Numbered from the stretch's first letter, positions 1 to 5,837 are shown. The stretch is 5,905 bases of DNA from Eubacteriales Family XIII. Incertae Sedis bacterium (GCA_031283865.1 JAITAX010000037.1:1-5905), one strand, 5' to 3'. Notes: generated by a model from the sequence alone, not told the origin. Made by a program: numbers and translations.

Positions 1-1
1 C

Positions 2-1039
2 CTGCAGGAAGCGGAACTGGGGCGGCTGAAGACGATCTTTTGGGCTTTCCACATCGTGGACTTCGCCCCCTATCTGGACGCGAAAGCGCGGCCGGCCGGC
101 CGGGACGAAGAGTTTCGGCTCGTGGGAACTTGGTTTTCGCACCATCAAGAACTTCCGACGGGGGAATCCCTCGACACGGGCATACGCAATATGAAGAGCT
201 GGTGGTCCGTAGACGGCGAATGGATCTCGGACGAGGATACGGACGCCGTCATGGCGGGCGCCCTGCTCGCGGAGCGGGCGGGCCTCTCGGTCGGTGACGT
301 CCTCGTCCTCGAAACCGAAAGCGCGCGCAAAAGCCTTAGGGTAAAGGGGATCTTCGCGGCCGGCAGCGCGGAGGACGAGCGTATCTACGCGCCGCTGTCC
401 GTCGTGCAGGAGATGACCGGCCGGCCGGGTCTGGTTAGCAGCGTGGAGGTCAGCGCGCTGACGACGCCGGACAACGAACTGTCCCGCCGCGCCGCGCAGA
501 ACCCGAAGAGCCTTTCCGTAAAGGAATGGGAAACGTGGTACTGCACGGCCTACGTCAGCGCCATCTGCTATCAGATCGAAGAGGTGCTGAGCGACGCCGT
601 GGCCAAGCCCATCCGCCAAGTGGCGGAATCGGAGGGCGCGATTCTGGAGAAAACCCGGCTGCTCATGCTGCTAATCACGATACTGAGCCTCGCGGGGGCG
701 GCGCTCGGCATATCGAATCTGGTGACGGCCGGCGTCATGGAGCGCAGCCGCGAGATCGGACTTTTAAAGGCTCTCGGCGCGAACAACGCGCCCGTTTCCC
801 AACTGATCCTGACGGAGATCTTCATCACGGGCGTCATAGGCGGCGTGGCCGGTTACTTCGCGGGCTTGGGCTTCGCGCAGATCATAGGCCGCACCGTGTT
901 CGACGCCGCGATCAACATCAAACCCATGGTTATCCCCTTGGTCGCGATTTTGATCTTTTTCGTAATCCTTGCGGGCTGCATTCCCTCGATACGCCTGCTG
1001 CTGTCCCTGCGTCCCGCCGAGGTCCTGCACGGCAGATAG
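2..1039 (+). CDS. FtsX/MacB-type ABC transporter permease, 5' end cut off by window edge
   Basis: The frame is open from base 2, so the start codon and first membrane helix lie left of the window; 345 residues are visible. Residues about 1-218 form an extracytoplasmic domain like the MacB periplasmic core, rich in aromatic residues, with HH at 47-48 and WETWYC at 176-181. Three hydrophobic helices follow at about 219-244, 270-296 and 308-327. After the first of them comes MERSREIGLLKALGA (246-260), the conserved cytoplasmic motif of FtsX-like permeases that contacts the ATPase. The protein shares motifs with the next gene, so the two probably form a heterodimer. FtsX-type permeases usually transmit mechanical force to periplasmic partners rather than forming a classic channel. 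The neighbours suggest a role in iron or other metal uptake, but the substrate is inferred and no binding site is proven. An in-frame GTG at 56 is internal and unlikely to be the start. Confidence 0.9.
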   Translation: MQEAELGRLKTIFWAFHIVDFAPYLDAKARPAGRDEEFRLVGTWFSHHQELPTGESLDTGIRNMKSWWSVDGEWISDEDTDAVMAGALLAERAGLSVGDVLVLETESARKSLRVKGIFAAGSAEDERIYAPLSVVQEMTGRPGLVSSVEVSALTTPDNELSRRAAQNPKSLSVKEWETWYCTAYVSAICYQIEEVLSDAVAKPIRQVAESEGAILEKTRLLMLLITILSLAGAALGISNLVTAGVMERSREIGLLKALGANNAPVSQLILTEIFITGVIGGVAGYFAGLGFAQIIGRTVFDAAINIKPMVIPLVAILIFFVILAGCIPSIRLLLSLRPAEVLHGR

Positions 1040-1115
1040 CGCGGGACGCGGACCGGCCCGGAGGCCTGCTTGTCGGCCCGGCGGCCCGCGCCGATATCAA
1101 AGCGAAGATTGCTGC

Positions 1116-1120
1116 GGAGA
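1116..1120 (+). promoter_or_regulatory. Ribosome binding site fixing the start of the second permease
   Basis: GGAGA lies 6 bases before the ATG at 1127. It favours this ATG over an upstream in-frame TTG at 1070 and over a second ATG at 1142, neither of which has an equally good site. Confidence 0.65.
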
Positions 1121-1126
1121 TTGTTT

Positions 1127-2260
1127 ATGACGAAAAGAAGCATGTACTTCAAGATGATTACGAGCGCGCTGATCCGCCGGCGCTCCGGAATGTTCGTGGC
1201 CCTGCTGGCCGTGGCTATCGGCGCGACCGTCCTTTCGGGCCTCGTCACCGTTTACTACGACATTCCGCGCCAGATGCGGCAGGAATTTCGTTCCTACGGC
1301 GCCAACCTCATCTTCGTGTCCTCGGGCGGGGACGCCCTCTCCGAAGAAGAGGCGGCGGCGGCTGTCGCCTGCATTCCGGAGGCGCAGGCCGTCGGGATCG
1401 CAGCCTACCGCTACGAAACGGTGAAGATCAACGAACAGCCTTTCATGGCCGCAGGCACGGATTTGGCGGGCGCGCGCGCGACCAGTCCCTACTGGTTCGT
1501 GTCGGGGGAATGGCCCGAACGGGACGGGAGCGTACTCATCGGCCAAGAGGTGGCCGACGTGATCCGCCTCCTGCCGGGCAGCTCTTTCACGATGACGGGT
1601 ACGGACCTGCAAGGCGAAGCTTTCAGCCGGGATTTCCGCGTCGCGGGCATCGTGCAGACGGGCGGGACGGAGGAGGCTTTTATCTTCATGTCCTTGGCGG
1701 ACTTCGCCGCCGTCATCGGCGAAAACGGCGCTTTCGACGTGGTGGAGTGCAGCGTTTCCGCGTCGCAGGCGGAGCTTGAGGCCATCGCCGCCCGCGTGAC
1801 GGAAAGCGCGGCGGGCGTCGCGCCGCGGCTCGTGACCCGCGTGACGCGCTCGGAGGGCGCTGTGCTGACGAAACTGCAGGCTCTGGTCTTTCTCGTAACG
1901 ACCGTCGTACTGCTCCTGACCATGATCTGCGTCGCGACCACGATGATGGCGGTCGTGGAGGAAAGGCGCAAGGAAATCGGGCTGAAAAAAGCCCTCGGCG
2001 CGCCCAACAGGGGCATCGTCGCGGAGTTTCTGGGGGAGGGCCTCTTTCTGGGTTGCTTGGGCGGCGTCTTGGGCGCGGCCCTCGGCTTTGGCTTCGCGCA
2101 GTTGATCGGCATCAACGTATTCAGCCGCGCCGTCCATTTTCAGGCGGCGCTGGCGCCCGTGACCGTCGTCGCCTCCGTGTTCGTCACGGGATTGGCCTGC
2201 CTGATCCCCGTGCGGCGCGCGACGGATGTGGACCCGGCCATTGTGCTGCGCGGCGAATAG
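1127..2260 (+). CDS. FtsX/MacB-type ABC transporter permease, second subunit
   Basis: This 377-residue integral membrane protein has the full four-helix FtsX/MacB layout. Helix 1 is at about 21-43, a large extracytoplasmic domain spans about 44-245, and helices 2-4 are at about 252-276, 302-327 and 342-362. The coupling motif EERRKEIGLKKALGA is at 278-292. It is paralogous to the preceding permease: SEGAVLTK here against SEGAILEK there, GFGFAQLIG against GLGFAQIIG, and the same coupling motif. The ATG at 1127 is chosen because GGAGA lies 6 bases upstream and because it leaves a short positively charged N-terminus before helix 1. The gene starts 87 bases after the previous stop and ends 9 bases before the ATPase gene, which supports one operon. 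Its partners are presumably the first permease and the ATPase, as in LolCDE-like complexes. The substrate cannot be read from the sequence; metal uptake is inferred from the neighbours. Confidence 0.92.
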   Translation: MTKRSMYFKMITSALIRRRSGMFVALLAVAIGATVLSGLVTVYYDIPRQMRQEFRSYGANLIFVSSGGDALSEEEAAAAVACIPEAQAVGIAAYRYETVKINEQPFMAAGTDLAGARATSPYWFVSGEWPERDGSVLIGQEVADVIRLLPGSSFTMTGTDLQGEAFSRDFRVAGIVQTGGTEEAFIFMSLADFAAVIGENGAFDVVECSVSASQAELEAIAARVTESAAGVAPRLVTRVTRSEGAVLTKLQALVFLVTTVVLLLTMICVATTMMAVVEERRKEIGLKKALGAPNRGIVAEFLGEGLFLGCLGGVLGAALGFGFAQLIGINVFSRAVHFQAALAPVTVVASVFVTGLACLIPVRRATDVDPAIVLRGE

Positions 2261-2269
2261 GAGAAGAAA

Positions 2270-3016
2270 ATGCCCATATTAGACATAAAAGGAATATCGA
2301 AAATCTACGGCAGCGTCAAGGCCCTGCACAACGTGGATCTGGCCGTGGAGCAGGGCGAGTGGCTCGCCATCATGGGGCCGTCCGGCTCGGGCAAAACGAC
2401 GATGATGAACATCATCGGCTGCATGGACAAACCCACCGAGGGCAAGGTCATCCTTGACGGCGTCGATATTGCCGCGGAGAGCGCGCGAAACCTGACGGCG
2501 GTGCGCAGGGAGAAGATCGGCCTGATCTTCCAGCAGTTCCACCTGATTAATTATCTGACGGCGCTGGAAAACGTCATGGTCGCGCAGTATTACCACAGTA
2601 TGCCGGACGAAAAGGAGGCCCTGCAGGCGCTGGACAGGGTCGGGCTTTCGAACAGGGCAAAGCACCTGCCGAGCCAGCTCTCCGGCGGCGAGCAGCAGCG
2701 GGTCTGCATTGCGCGCGCGCTGATCAACTATCCCATGCTGGTGCTGGCGGACGAGCCGACGGGCAATCTGGACGAAGCCAACGAGGGCATTGTGCTCGAC
2801 ATCTTCAAACAACTGCACCGGGAGGGCAGCACCGTCATCGTCGTCACCCACGATCCCGAGGTCGCGCAGGAGGCGCAGCGAACCGTGGTGCTGGAACACG
2901 GGCGCATCGCGCGCATCATCGCGAACGGCGGGCCCGGGCAGACAAACGCGTCCCGCCTCGAGGACGGGGCACCCGATTCACAGAGCCGTCAAGCGGCGGA
3001 AAGGAGCAAAGAATGA
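2270..3016 (+). CDS. MacB/LolD-family ABC transporter ATP-binding protein
   Basis: This 248-residue cytoplasmic ATPase has all the motifs needed for activity: Walker A GPSGSGKT (36-43), Q-loop Q88 in IFQQF, signature LSGGEQQR (137-144), Walker B LVLADEPT (157-164, catalytic E162), D-loop GNLD (165-168) and switch histidine H194. The IGCMDKPTEG segment after Walker A and GNLD after Walker B are typical of the MacB/LolD/FtsE group that powers FtsX-type permeases. The last 35 or so residues are a hydrophilic tail rich in Gly, Ser and Arg that looks disordered. AGGAG overlaps the stop codon of the permease gene and lies 6 bases before the ATG. The 3' end overlaps the next gene by four bases (ATGA), which suggests translational coupling. 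It most likely drives both permeases of this operon. Confidence 0.95.
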   Translation: MPILDIKGISKIYGSVKALHNVDLAVEQGEWLAIMGPSGSGKTTMMNIIGCMDKPTEGKVILDGVDIAAESARNLTAVRREKIGLIFQQFHLINYLTALENVMVAQYYHSMPDEKEALQALDRVGLSNRAKHLPSQLSGGEQQRVCIARALINYPMLVLADEPTGNLDEANEGIVLDIFKQLHREGSTVIVVTHDPEVAQEAQRTVVLEHGRIARIIANGGPGQTNASRLEDGAPDSQSRQAAERSKE

Positions 3017-3456
3017 CTGCGAGAACGAGAATGAAAATCGCCGGCATGGCGCTGTCGGCCGCCGTCACGCTGTCGGTCTGCGGCTGCGGCGGCGATGCCG
3101 GCGCGGCGATTCCGCAGGAGGACGGCGTCTACACGGGCGTCAGCAGCGCGGACGACAAGGGCGCCTACGGCGAGGTGCGCATCACCGTCGAGAACGGCGC
3201 AATCACGGCCTGCAGCTTCGTCACTTGGCAAAAGGACGGCAGCGTCAAGGACGAGGAGTACGGAAAGGTCAACGGGGAGATCTCAAACCAAGAGTTTTAC
3301 GACAAGGCGCAGCTCGCGGTCCGGGCCATGCAGCAGTACTCGGACGCGATGGTGGCGCAGCAATCATCGGCGAAAGTGGACGCGGTCACGGGCGCCACCA
3401 TCGCGCACGGCCAGTTCTTGGAGGCCGTCGCGGACGCTCTGGACGGCGAGCGGTAG
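3013..3456 (+). CDS. Small FMN-binding-domain lipoprotein with a covalent flavinylation motif
   Basis: This 147-residue exported protein begins with a basic segment and a hydrophobic stretch (about 8-22) ending in VCGC, so C25 is the likely lipidated residue. C23 is a poorer fit because Val would sit at position -1. The rest is essentially one FMN-binding domain (PF04205-like): DGVYTG (37-42), a strand-rich segment ending in ITVENGAITAC, and DAVTGAT (123-129). That matches the D-x-x-[ST]-G-A-T motif at which ApbE attaches FMN to the final threonine, here T129. Such proteins carry electrons outside the cytoplasm in respiratory and metal-reducing systems. A single small domain after an ABC ATPase suggests a surface electron carrier that reduces the imported metal or its ligand; this is inferred. 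The ATG overlaps the ATPase stop as ATGA, with AAGGAG at 3001-3006. No apbE gene is in the window. Confidence 0.88.
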   Translation: MTARTRMKIAGMALSAAVTLSVCGCGGDAGAAIPQEDGVYTGVSSADDKGAYGEVRITVENGAITACSFVTWQKDGSVKDEEYGKVNGEISNQEFYDKAQLAVRAMQQYSDAMVAQQSSAKVDAVTGATIAHGQFLEAVADALDGER

Positions 3457-3524
3457 AAACGGATGCGGCAAATCCGCCGCAGAAAGCAATACGCGCCGTC
3501 GTAAGGCGGAGGAACGGAGCCGAA

Positions 3525-3905
3525 ATGGAAAAATTATCCCCCGCGATGGAAGACTATTTGAAGAATATCTGTCTTTTGAGCGGCCCCGGCGCAGAGGACA
3601 TCGTACACGTGAGCGAACTCGCCCTGCGCATGGGCGTCAGCAAAGCCTGCGCGAGCCGTGCTACGAATACCCTGTCGGAAAAGGGCCTGATTTGGAAGAG
3701 CAAGTACCAAGGCGTTTCGCTCAACTCGGAGGGACGGGAGCGGGCGGGCGCGCTGCTCAGGCGTCACAGCACGCTCCGGCGCTTCTTCAGCGAGATCCTG
3801 CGCGTGGACCCCGCCGTCGCGGATAAGGACGCGTGCAAGGTCGAGCACAGCCTCAGTGCGGAAAGCTACCGCTCCATCTGCGACTACTTGGAAAACGCGC
3901 GATAG
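3525..3905 (+). CDS. MntR/DtxR-family metal-dependent transcriptional repressor
   Basis: This 126-residue regulator has an N-terminal winged helix (about 5-65; recognition helix about 39-52, then wing YQGVSLNSEG) and a helical metal-binding and dimerisation domain (about 70-126). It lacks the SH3-like third domain of DtxR and IdeR, as in Bacillus MntR. Alignment by eye puts the metal ligands at D10 (MntR D8), H81 (H77), E107 (E102) and H108 (H103). At the MntR E11 and E99 positions it has K13 and C104. The ACKVEH segment resembles ACRWEH of DtxR, where the cysteine is a ligand in iron sensing. It therefore probably senses Fe or Mn and represses this operon when metal is plentiful; its operator would lie left of the window. 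GGAG (3516-3519) is 5 bases before the ATG. The gap to the lipoprotein gene is 68 bases with no clear promoter, so co-transcription is likely. Confidence 0.88.
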   Translation: MEKLSPAMEDYLKNICLLSGPGAEDIVHVSELALRMGVSKACASRATNTLSEKGLIWKSKYQGVSLNSEGRERAGALLRRHSTLRRFFSEILRVDPAVADKDACKVEHSLSAESYRSICDYLENAR

Positions 3906-4047
3906 GGCGCCGTCGCATTCCATTCCCTGCGGCGGCAAACAGCCGGCCGGGACGCCGAGGGCGCCCCGGATAGGGTCTGCCGCGCCGCAGCGGGTCCGTG
4001 ATCGGTGAGGCCGTTGCCGCTCTTGCCGCGCGAATTACAAAAAATGC

Positions 4048-4097
4048 CCGTCCTCTCCGGTACGTCCGCCGAATACACATTGGGGACGGTTTTATTT
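4048..4097 (+). terminator. Probable rho-independent terminator, possibly bidirectional
   Basis: CCGTCCTC (4048-4055) pairs with GGGGACGG (4082-4089), eight pairs including one G-T wobble, and TTTTATTT follows at 4090-4097. The 26-base loop contains a small CGG/CCG hairpin. On the other strand the same stem is followed by six T (A run at 4039-4044). It lies about 140 bases after the regulator stop and probably ends the metal operon transcript. The long loop lowers confidence. Confidence 0.5.
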
Positions 4098-4106
4098 ATG
4101 TACGCC

Positions 4107-4121
4107 GAAATTTGAAATTTC
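4107..4121. repeat. Perfect 15-bp inverted repeat, candidate operator
   Basis: GAAATTT and AAATTTC flank a single central G, giving a 7+1+7 palindrome 34 bases upstream of the -35 box of the BTAD gene. The TTGAAATT inside it recurs at 4127-4134, 15 bp further on. It does not match the DtxR or MntR operator consensus known to me. Its position suggests a binding site for an unidentified regulator. Confidence 0.4.
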
Positions 4122-4131
4122 ACGGATTGAA

Positions 4132-4150
4132 ATTATTCATTATTATTCAT
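4132..4150. repeat. Tandem direct repeat ATTATTCAT, 10-bp period, upstream of a promoter
   Basis: ATTATTCAT occurs at 4132-4140 and again at 4142-4150, one helical turn apart, ending 5 bases before the -35 box. It could be a same-face protein binding site or simply an A/T-rich UP-like element that enhances the promoter. Confidence 0.45.
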
Positions 4151-4155
4151 TTTTA

Positions 4156-4184
4156 TTGAAAACATTGCTTTTTTCATATATAAT
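4156..4184 (+). promoter_or_regulatory. Near-consensus sigma-70 type promoter of the BTAD regulator gene
   Basis: TTGAAA (4156-4161) and TATAAT (4179-4184) are separated by exactly 17 bp and preceded by very AT-rich DNA. Transcription would begin near 4191, giving a leader of about 110 bases before the ATG at 4301. With boxes this close to consensus, expression may need no activator. Confidence 0.75.
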
Positions 4185-4300
4185 CTTTCTGTAATTCCTT
4201 GCATAATTGTCGTCCCTCCCGGTTTTCGGCGGCAAATCCGGCGGCGCGGTGTCGCAGAGCATTGCGCAAACCCTTTTTAAGAGATTACGGTGTTAAAAAC

Positions 4301-5539
4301 ATGCCTGTAAAAAACAAAGGCCGCAGATTCAAGAGGGAAAAATCGTTGGAGGCGCACGTTACAACGCTCGGCGGTTTCGAACTGCGCATCGGCAACGTCA
4401 AGGCGGACGAATCCCTGAACAGGTCCAACAAGATGTGGGCTCTTTTGGCATACCTGATTCTGCGGCGGGACAGGAACGTGCCGCAGTCCGAGCTGATCGA
4501 CCTGCTGTGGCCGGACGACAAAAGCAGCAACCCCATCAACGCCCTCAAGACCTTGCTCTACCGCACGCGCATGAGCCTTGCGCCCGTTTTGGGCCAAGAT
4601 ATCAAATTGGTCCTCTCGCGGCGCGGTTCCTACATGTGGAATCCCGAAATCAAATGCGCGGTGGACGTCGAAGACCTTGAAACGCTCTGCGGCGAACTCG
4701 AAAATGCGGCCTTGTCCGAGGAACAAAGGCTTGAGATATGCCGCCAAATTGCGAATCTGTACAAAGGTGATTTCCTGCCTAAGCTTTCGGAGATGATCTG
4801 GGTCGTTACAAATTCCGCGCACTGTCACGCGCTCTATCTGAACGCAATCCGGCGATACTCGGACATGCTGGTCGAAATGGAACACTGGTCCGAATTGAAC
4901 AGTCTGTGCACAAAGGCTCTTGACATCGATCCTTTCGACGAGCGTCTGCACGCGCTGCTCATCACGTCCCTGATCCGCCAAGGCAACAGCACGGCGGCCT
5001 TGGGACACTATGAAACCGCAACGGATTTTCTGTACAAGAACTTGGGCGTGCGACCGTCGGAAAGCCTGCGAAGCCTGTATATCGAAATCATGAACCACAA
5101 CAGGATTTACGACGCCGATACCGACATGGACACGCTGCTCGAGAACCTGCGGGAAGCCGCGAACGAACCCGGCGCTTTCATCTGCGATCCCGGCTTCTTC
5201 AAACTCGCCTACAGGCTTGAGGCGCGGCGGACGACCAGAAACGGCAGCAGCGTACACATCGCGCTGCTGACTATCACCGCGCCGGACAATTCCGCTCCGC
5301 CGCTCCGCCTGCTCAACGCCGCGATGAACCACCTGCTTGAAGCCATCAAGCTCGGCCTGCGAAAGGGCGACGTGGCTTCGCGCTACAGCGGCGCGCAGTA
5401 CGTCCTCATGCTGCCCACCGCGAATTTTGAGGACGGGCAGGTCGTTGTCAACAGGATTTTGCGCCTGTTCATGAAGCAGCACCCGCGCAACCGGCTGAAG
5501 ATTTCGCCGCGGCTGTTCCAGCTCGAGCTCGCAAAGTAA
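4301..5539 (+). CDS. SARP/BTAD-family transcriptional regulator with a degenerate GGDEF-like C-terminus
   Basis: This 412-residue cytoplasmic regulator has a basic N-terminus and an OmpR/SARP-type winged helix (about 19-113, with ELIDLLWPDD and a helix containing NALKTLLYRTRMSL). A BTAD helical-repeat domain follows (about 121-265), with the typical YKGDFLP, DPFDERLHALL and NLGVRPSESL. A linker leads to a third domain (about 300-410) in which LRKGDVASRYSGAQYVLMLP has the spacing of a GGDEF domain, with SGAQY (363-367) where GGDEF would be, so cyclase activity is not expected. SARP activators such as ActII-ORF4 have only the first two domains; larger relatives add sensing parts. The ATG at 4301 is preferred: TTG at 4199 lies only some 8 bases after the predicted transcript start and TTG at 4262 has no good site. 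The ATG itself has only weak Shine-Dalgarno pairing. Its likely target is the promoter just downstream. The ligand is unknown. Confidence 0.85.
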   Translation: MPVKNKGRRFKREKSLEAHVTTLGGFELRIGNVKADESLNRSNKMWALLAYLILRRDRNVPQSELIDLLWPDDKSSNPINALKTLLYRTRMSLAPVLGQDIKLVLSRRGSYMWNPEIKCAVDVEDLETLCGELENAALSEEQRLEICRQIANLYKGDFLPKLSEMIWVVTNSAHCHALYLNAIRRYSDMLVEMEHWSELNSLCTKALDIDPFDERLHALLITSLIRQGNSTAALGHYETATDFLYKNLGVRPSESLRSLYIEIMNHNRIYDADTDMDTLLENLREAANEPGAFICDPGFFKLAYRLEARRTTRNGSSVHIALLTITAPDNSAPPLRLLNAAMNHLLEAIKLGLRKGDVASRYSGAQYVLMLPTANFEDGQVVVNRILRLFMKQHPRNRLKISPRLFQLELAK

Positions 5540-5664
5540 ACCGCCCCGCGGCAGGGCCAAAACGGCGCGCGAACGTCTCAACCCCGCCCGCCGGCAAGGC
5601 TCTTCGTTTGGCCGCGCGGCGGAATCATTACAATAGTGTTACATTTTAATTTTTCGTAGTCTAT

Positions 5665-5684
5665 GTTACCAAACAGTGACCAAA
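5665..5684 (+). promoter_or_regulatory. Candidate SARP-type operator: 11-bp-spaced direct repeats
   Basis: GTTACCAAA (5665-5673) and GTGACCAAA (5676-5684) match at 8 of 9 bases, with starts exactly 11 bp apart. Taking heptamers GTTACCA and GTGACCA, the second ends 8 bp before the TATAAT box at 5691. SARP activators are known to bind heptamer direct repeats at 11 or 22 bp that cover the -35 region, with the last repeat 8 bp from the -10 box. The BTAD regulator gene lies just upstream, so it is the obvious candidate protein. Confidence 0.6.
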
Positions 5685-5696
5685 ACCGTGTATAAT
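5666..5696 (+). promoter_or_regulatory. Probable activator-dependent promoter of the right-edge gene
   Basis: TATAAT (5691-5696) is a perfect -10 box. The best -35 candidate, TTACCA (5666-5671), is 19 bp away and lies inside the direct repeat, so basal activity is expected to be weak and an activator needed. Transcription would start near 5703. Confidence 0.55.
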
Positions 5697-5738
5697 AATA
5701 TGTGTGGATTCTTTCCGCCGGCTTGTGACGCAAAACGC

Positions 5739-5767
5739 GCGCATCGCAAAGCGATGCGCCGGCTTTT
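5739..5767 (+). terminator. Leader hairpin with short T run: terminator or attenuator
   Basis: GCGCATCGC (5739-5747) and GCGATGCGC (5751-5759) form nine perfect pairs around an AAA loop. CGGC and then TTTT (5764-5767) follow. CGGC (5760-5763) can also pair with GCCG at 5717-5720, extending the fold. It lies between the predicted promoter and the next start codon, so it may end regulator read-through, attenuate the new transcript, or both. The T run is short, so strength is uncertain. Confidence 0.5.
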
Positions 5768-5792
5768 GGGGAAGATTTGATTTCGACCCGTC

Positions 5793-5819
5793 CAAAACGG
5801 GCAAAACAGACAAAACCGG
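5793..5819 (+). repeat. Three tandem copies of a 9-base unit CAAAACNNN
   Basis: CAAAAC starts at 5793, 5802 and 5811, an exact 9-base period, in the region just before the right-edge gene. The same hexamer also occurs at 5681 and 5731. The period is a multiple of three, so it would encode a short repeat if the start were further upstream (TTG at 5777). Confidence 0.55.
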
Positions 5820-5837
5820 GATGGATACCCGGCGAGC

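Larger units (their letters stand above)
3906..4300. other. 395-base intergenic region between the metal operon and the BTAD regulator
   Basis: No convincing gene is present on either strand. Bases 3906-4038 are GC-rich with scattered short palindromes and nothing I can name. Bases 4039-4097 hold a probable terminator. Bases 4098-4190 switch sharply to AT-rich DNA with an inverted repeat, a tandem repeat and a promoter. Bases 4191-4300 are the expected untranslated leader of the regulator and are GC-rich again. Confidence 0.7.

Noticed and set aside
1070..1126. N-terminal extension of the second permease from TTG 1070
   Set aside because: The ATG at 1127 has GGAGA at good spacing and gives the normal short cytoplasmic N-terminus before helix 1.
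1097..2137. Long open frame on the minus strand opposite the second permease
   Set aside because: It is a product of the high GC content. Its translation is rich in Arg, His and Ala without recognisable domains, while the + strand frame has clear FtsX motifs.
3461..3480. Small hairpin (GCGGC/GCCGC) between the lipoprotein and repressor genes
   Set aside because: It has only five pairs and no T run, so it is not a terminator. A role in mRNA processing cannot be supported.
3942..3954. 13-base GCCGGCCGGGACG also present at 95-107
   Set aside because: Both copies consist mostly of GC-rich palindromic sequence and lie in unrelated contexts (one coding, one intergenic). Chance is the best explanation in GC-rich DNA.
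4107..4121. Inverted repeat as a DtxR/MntR iron or manganese box
   Set aside because: It does not match the known operator consensus of either family, and it sits next to the BTAD gene rather than before the metal operon.
4199..4300. N-terminal extension of the BTAD regulator from TTG 4199
   Set aside because: The TTG lies about 8 bases after the predicted transcript start, has no ribosome site, and the added residues do not resemble the family.
4277..5581. Long minus-strand open frame opposite the BTAD regulator
   Set aside because: The + strand encodes conserved winged-helix and BTAD motifs; the opposite translation shows no family features.
5588..5622. Possible terminator right after the BTAD gene
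   Set aside because: The stem is interrupted by a 4-base bulge and is not followed by a T run.
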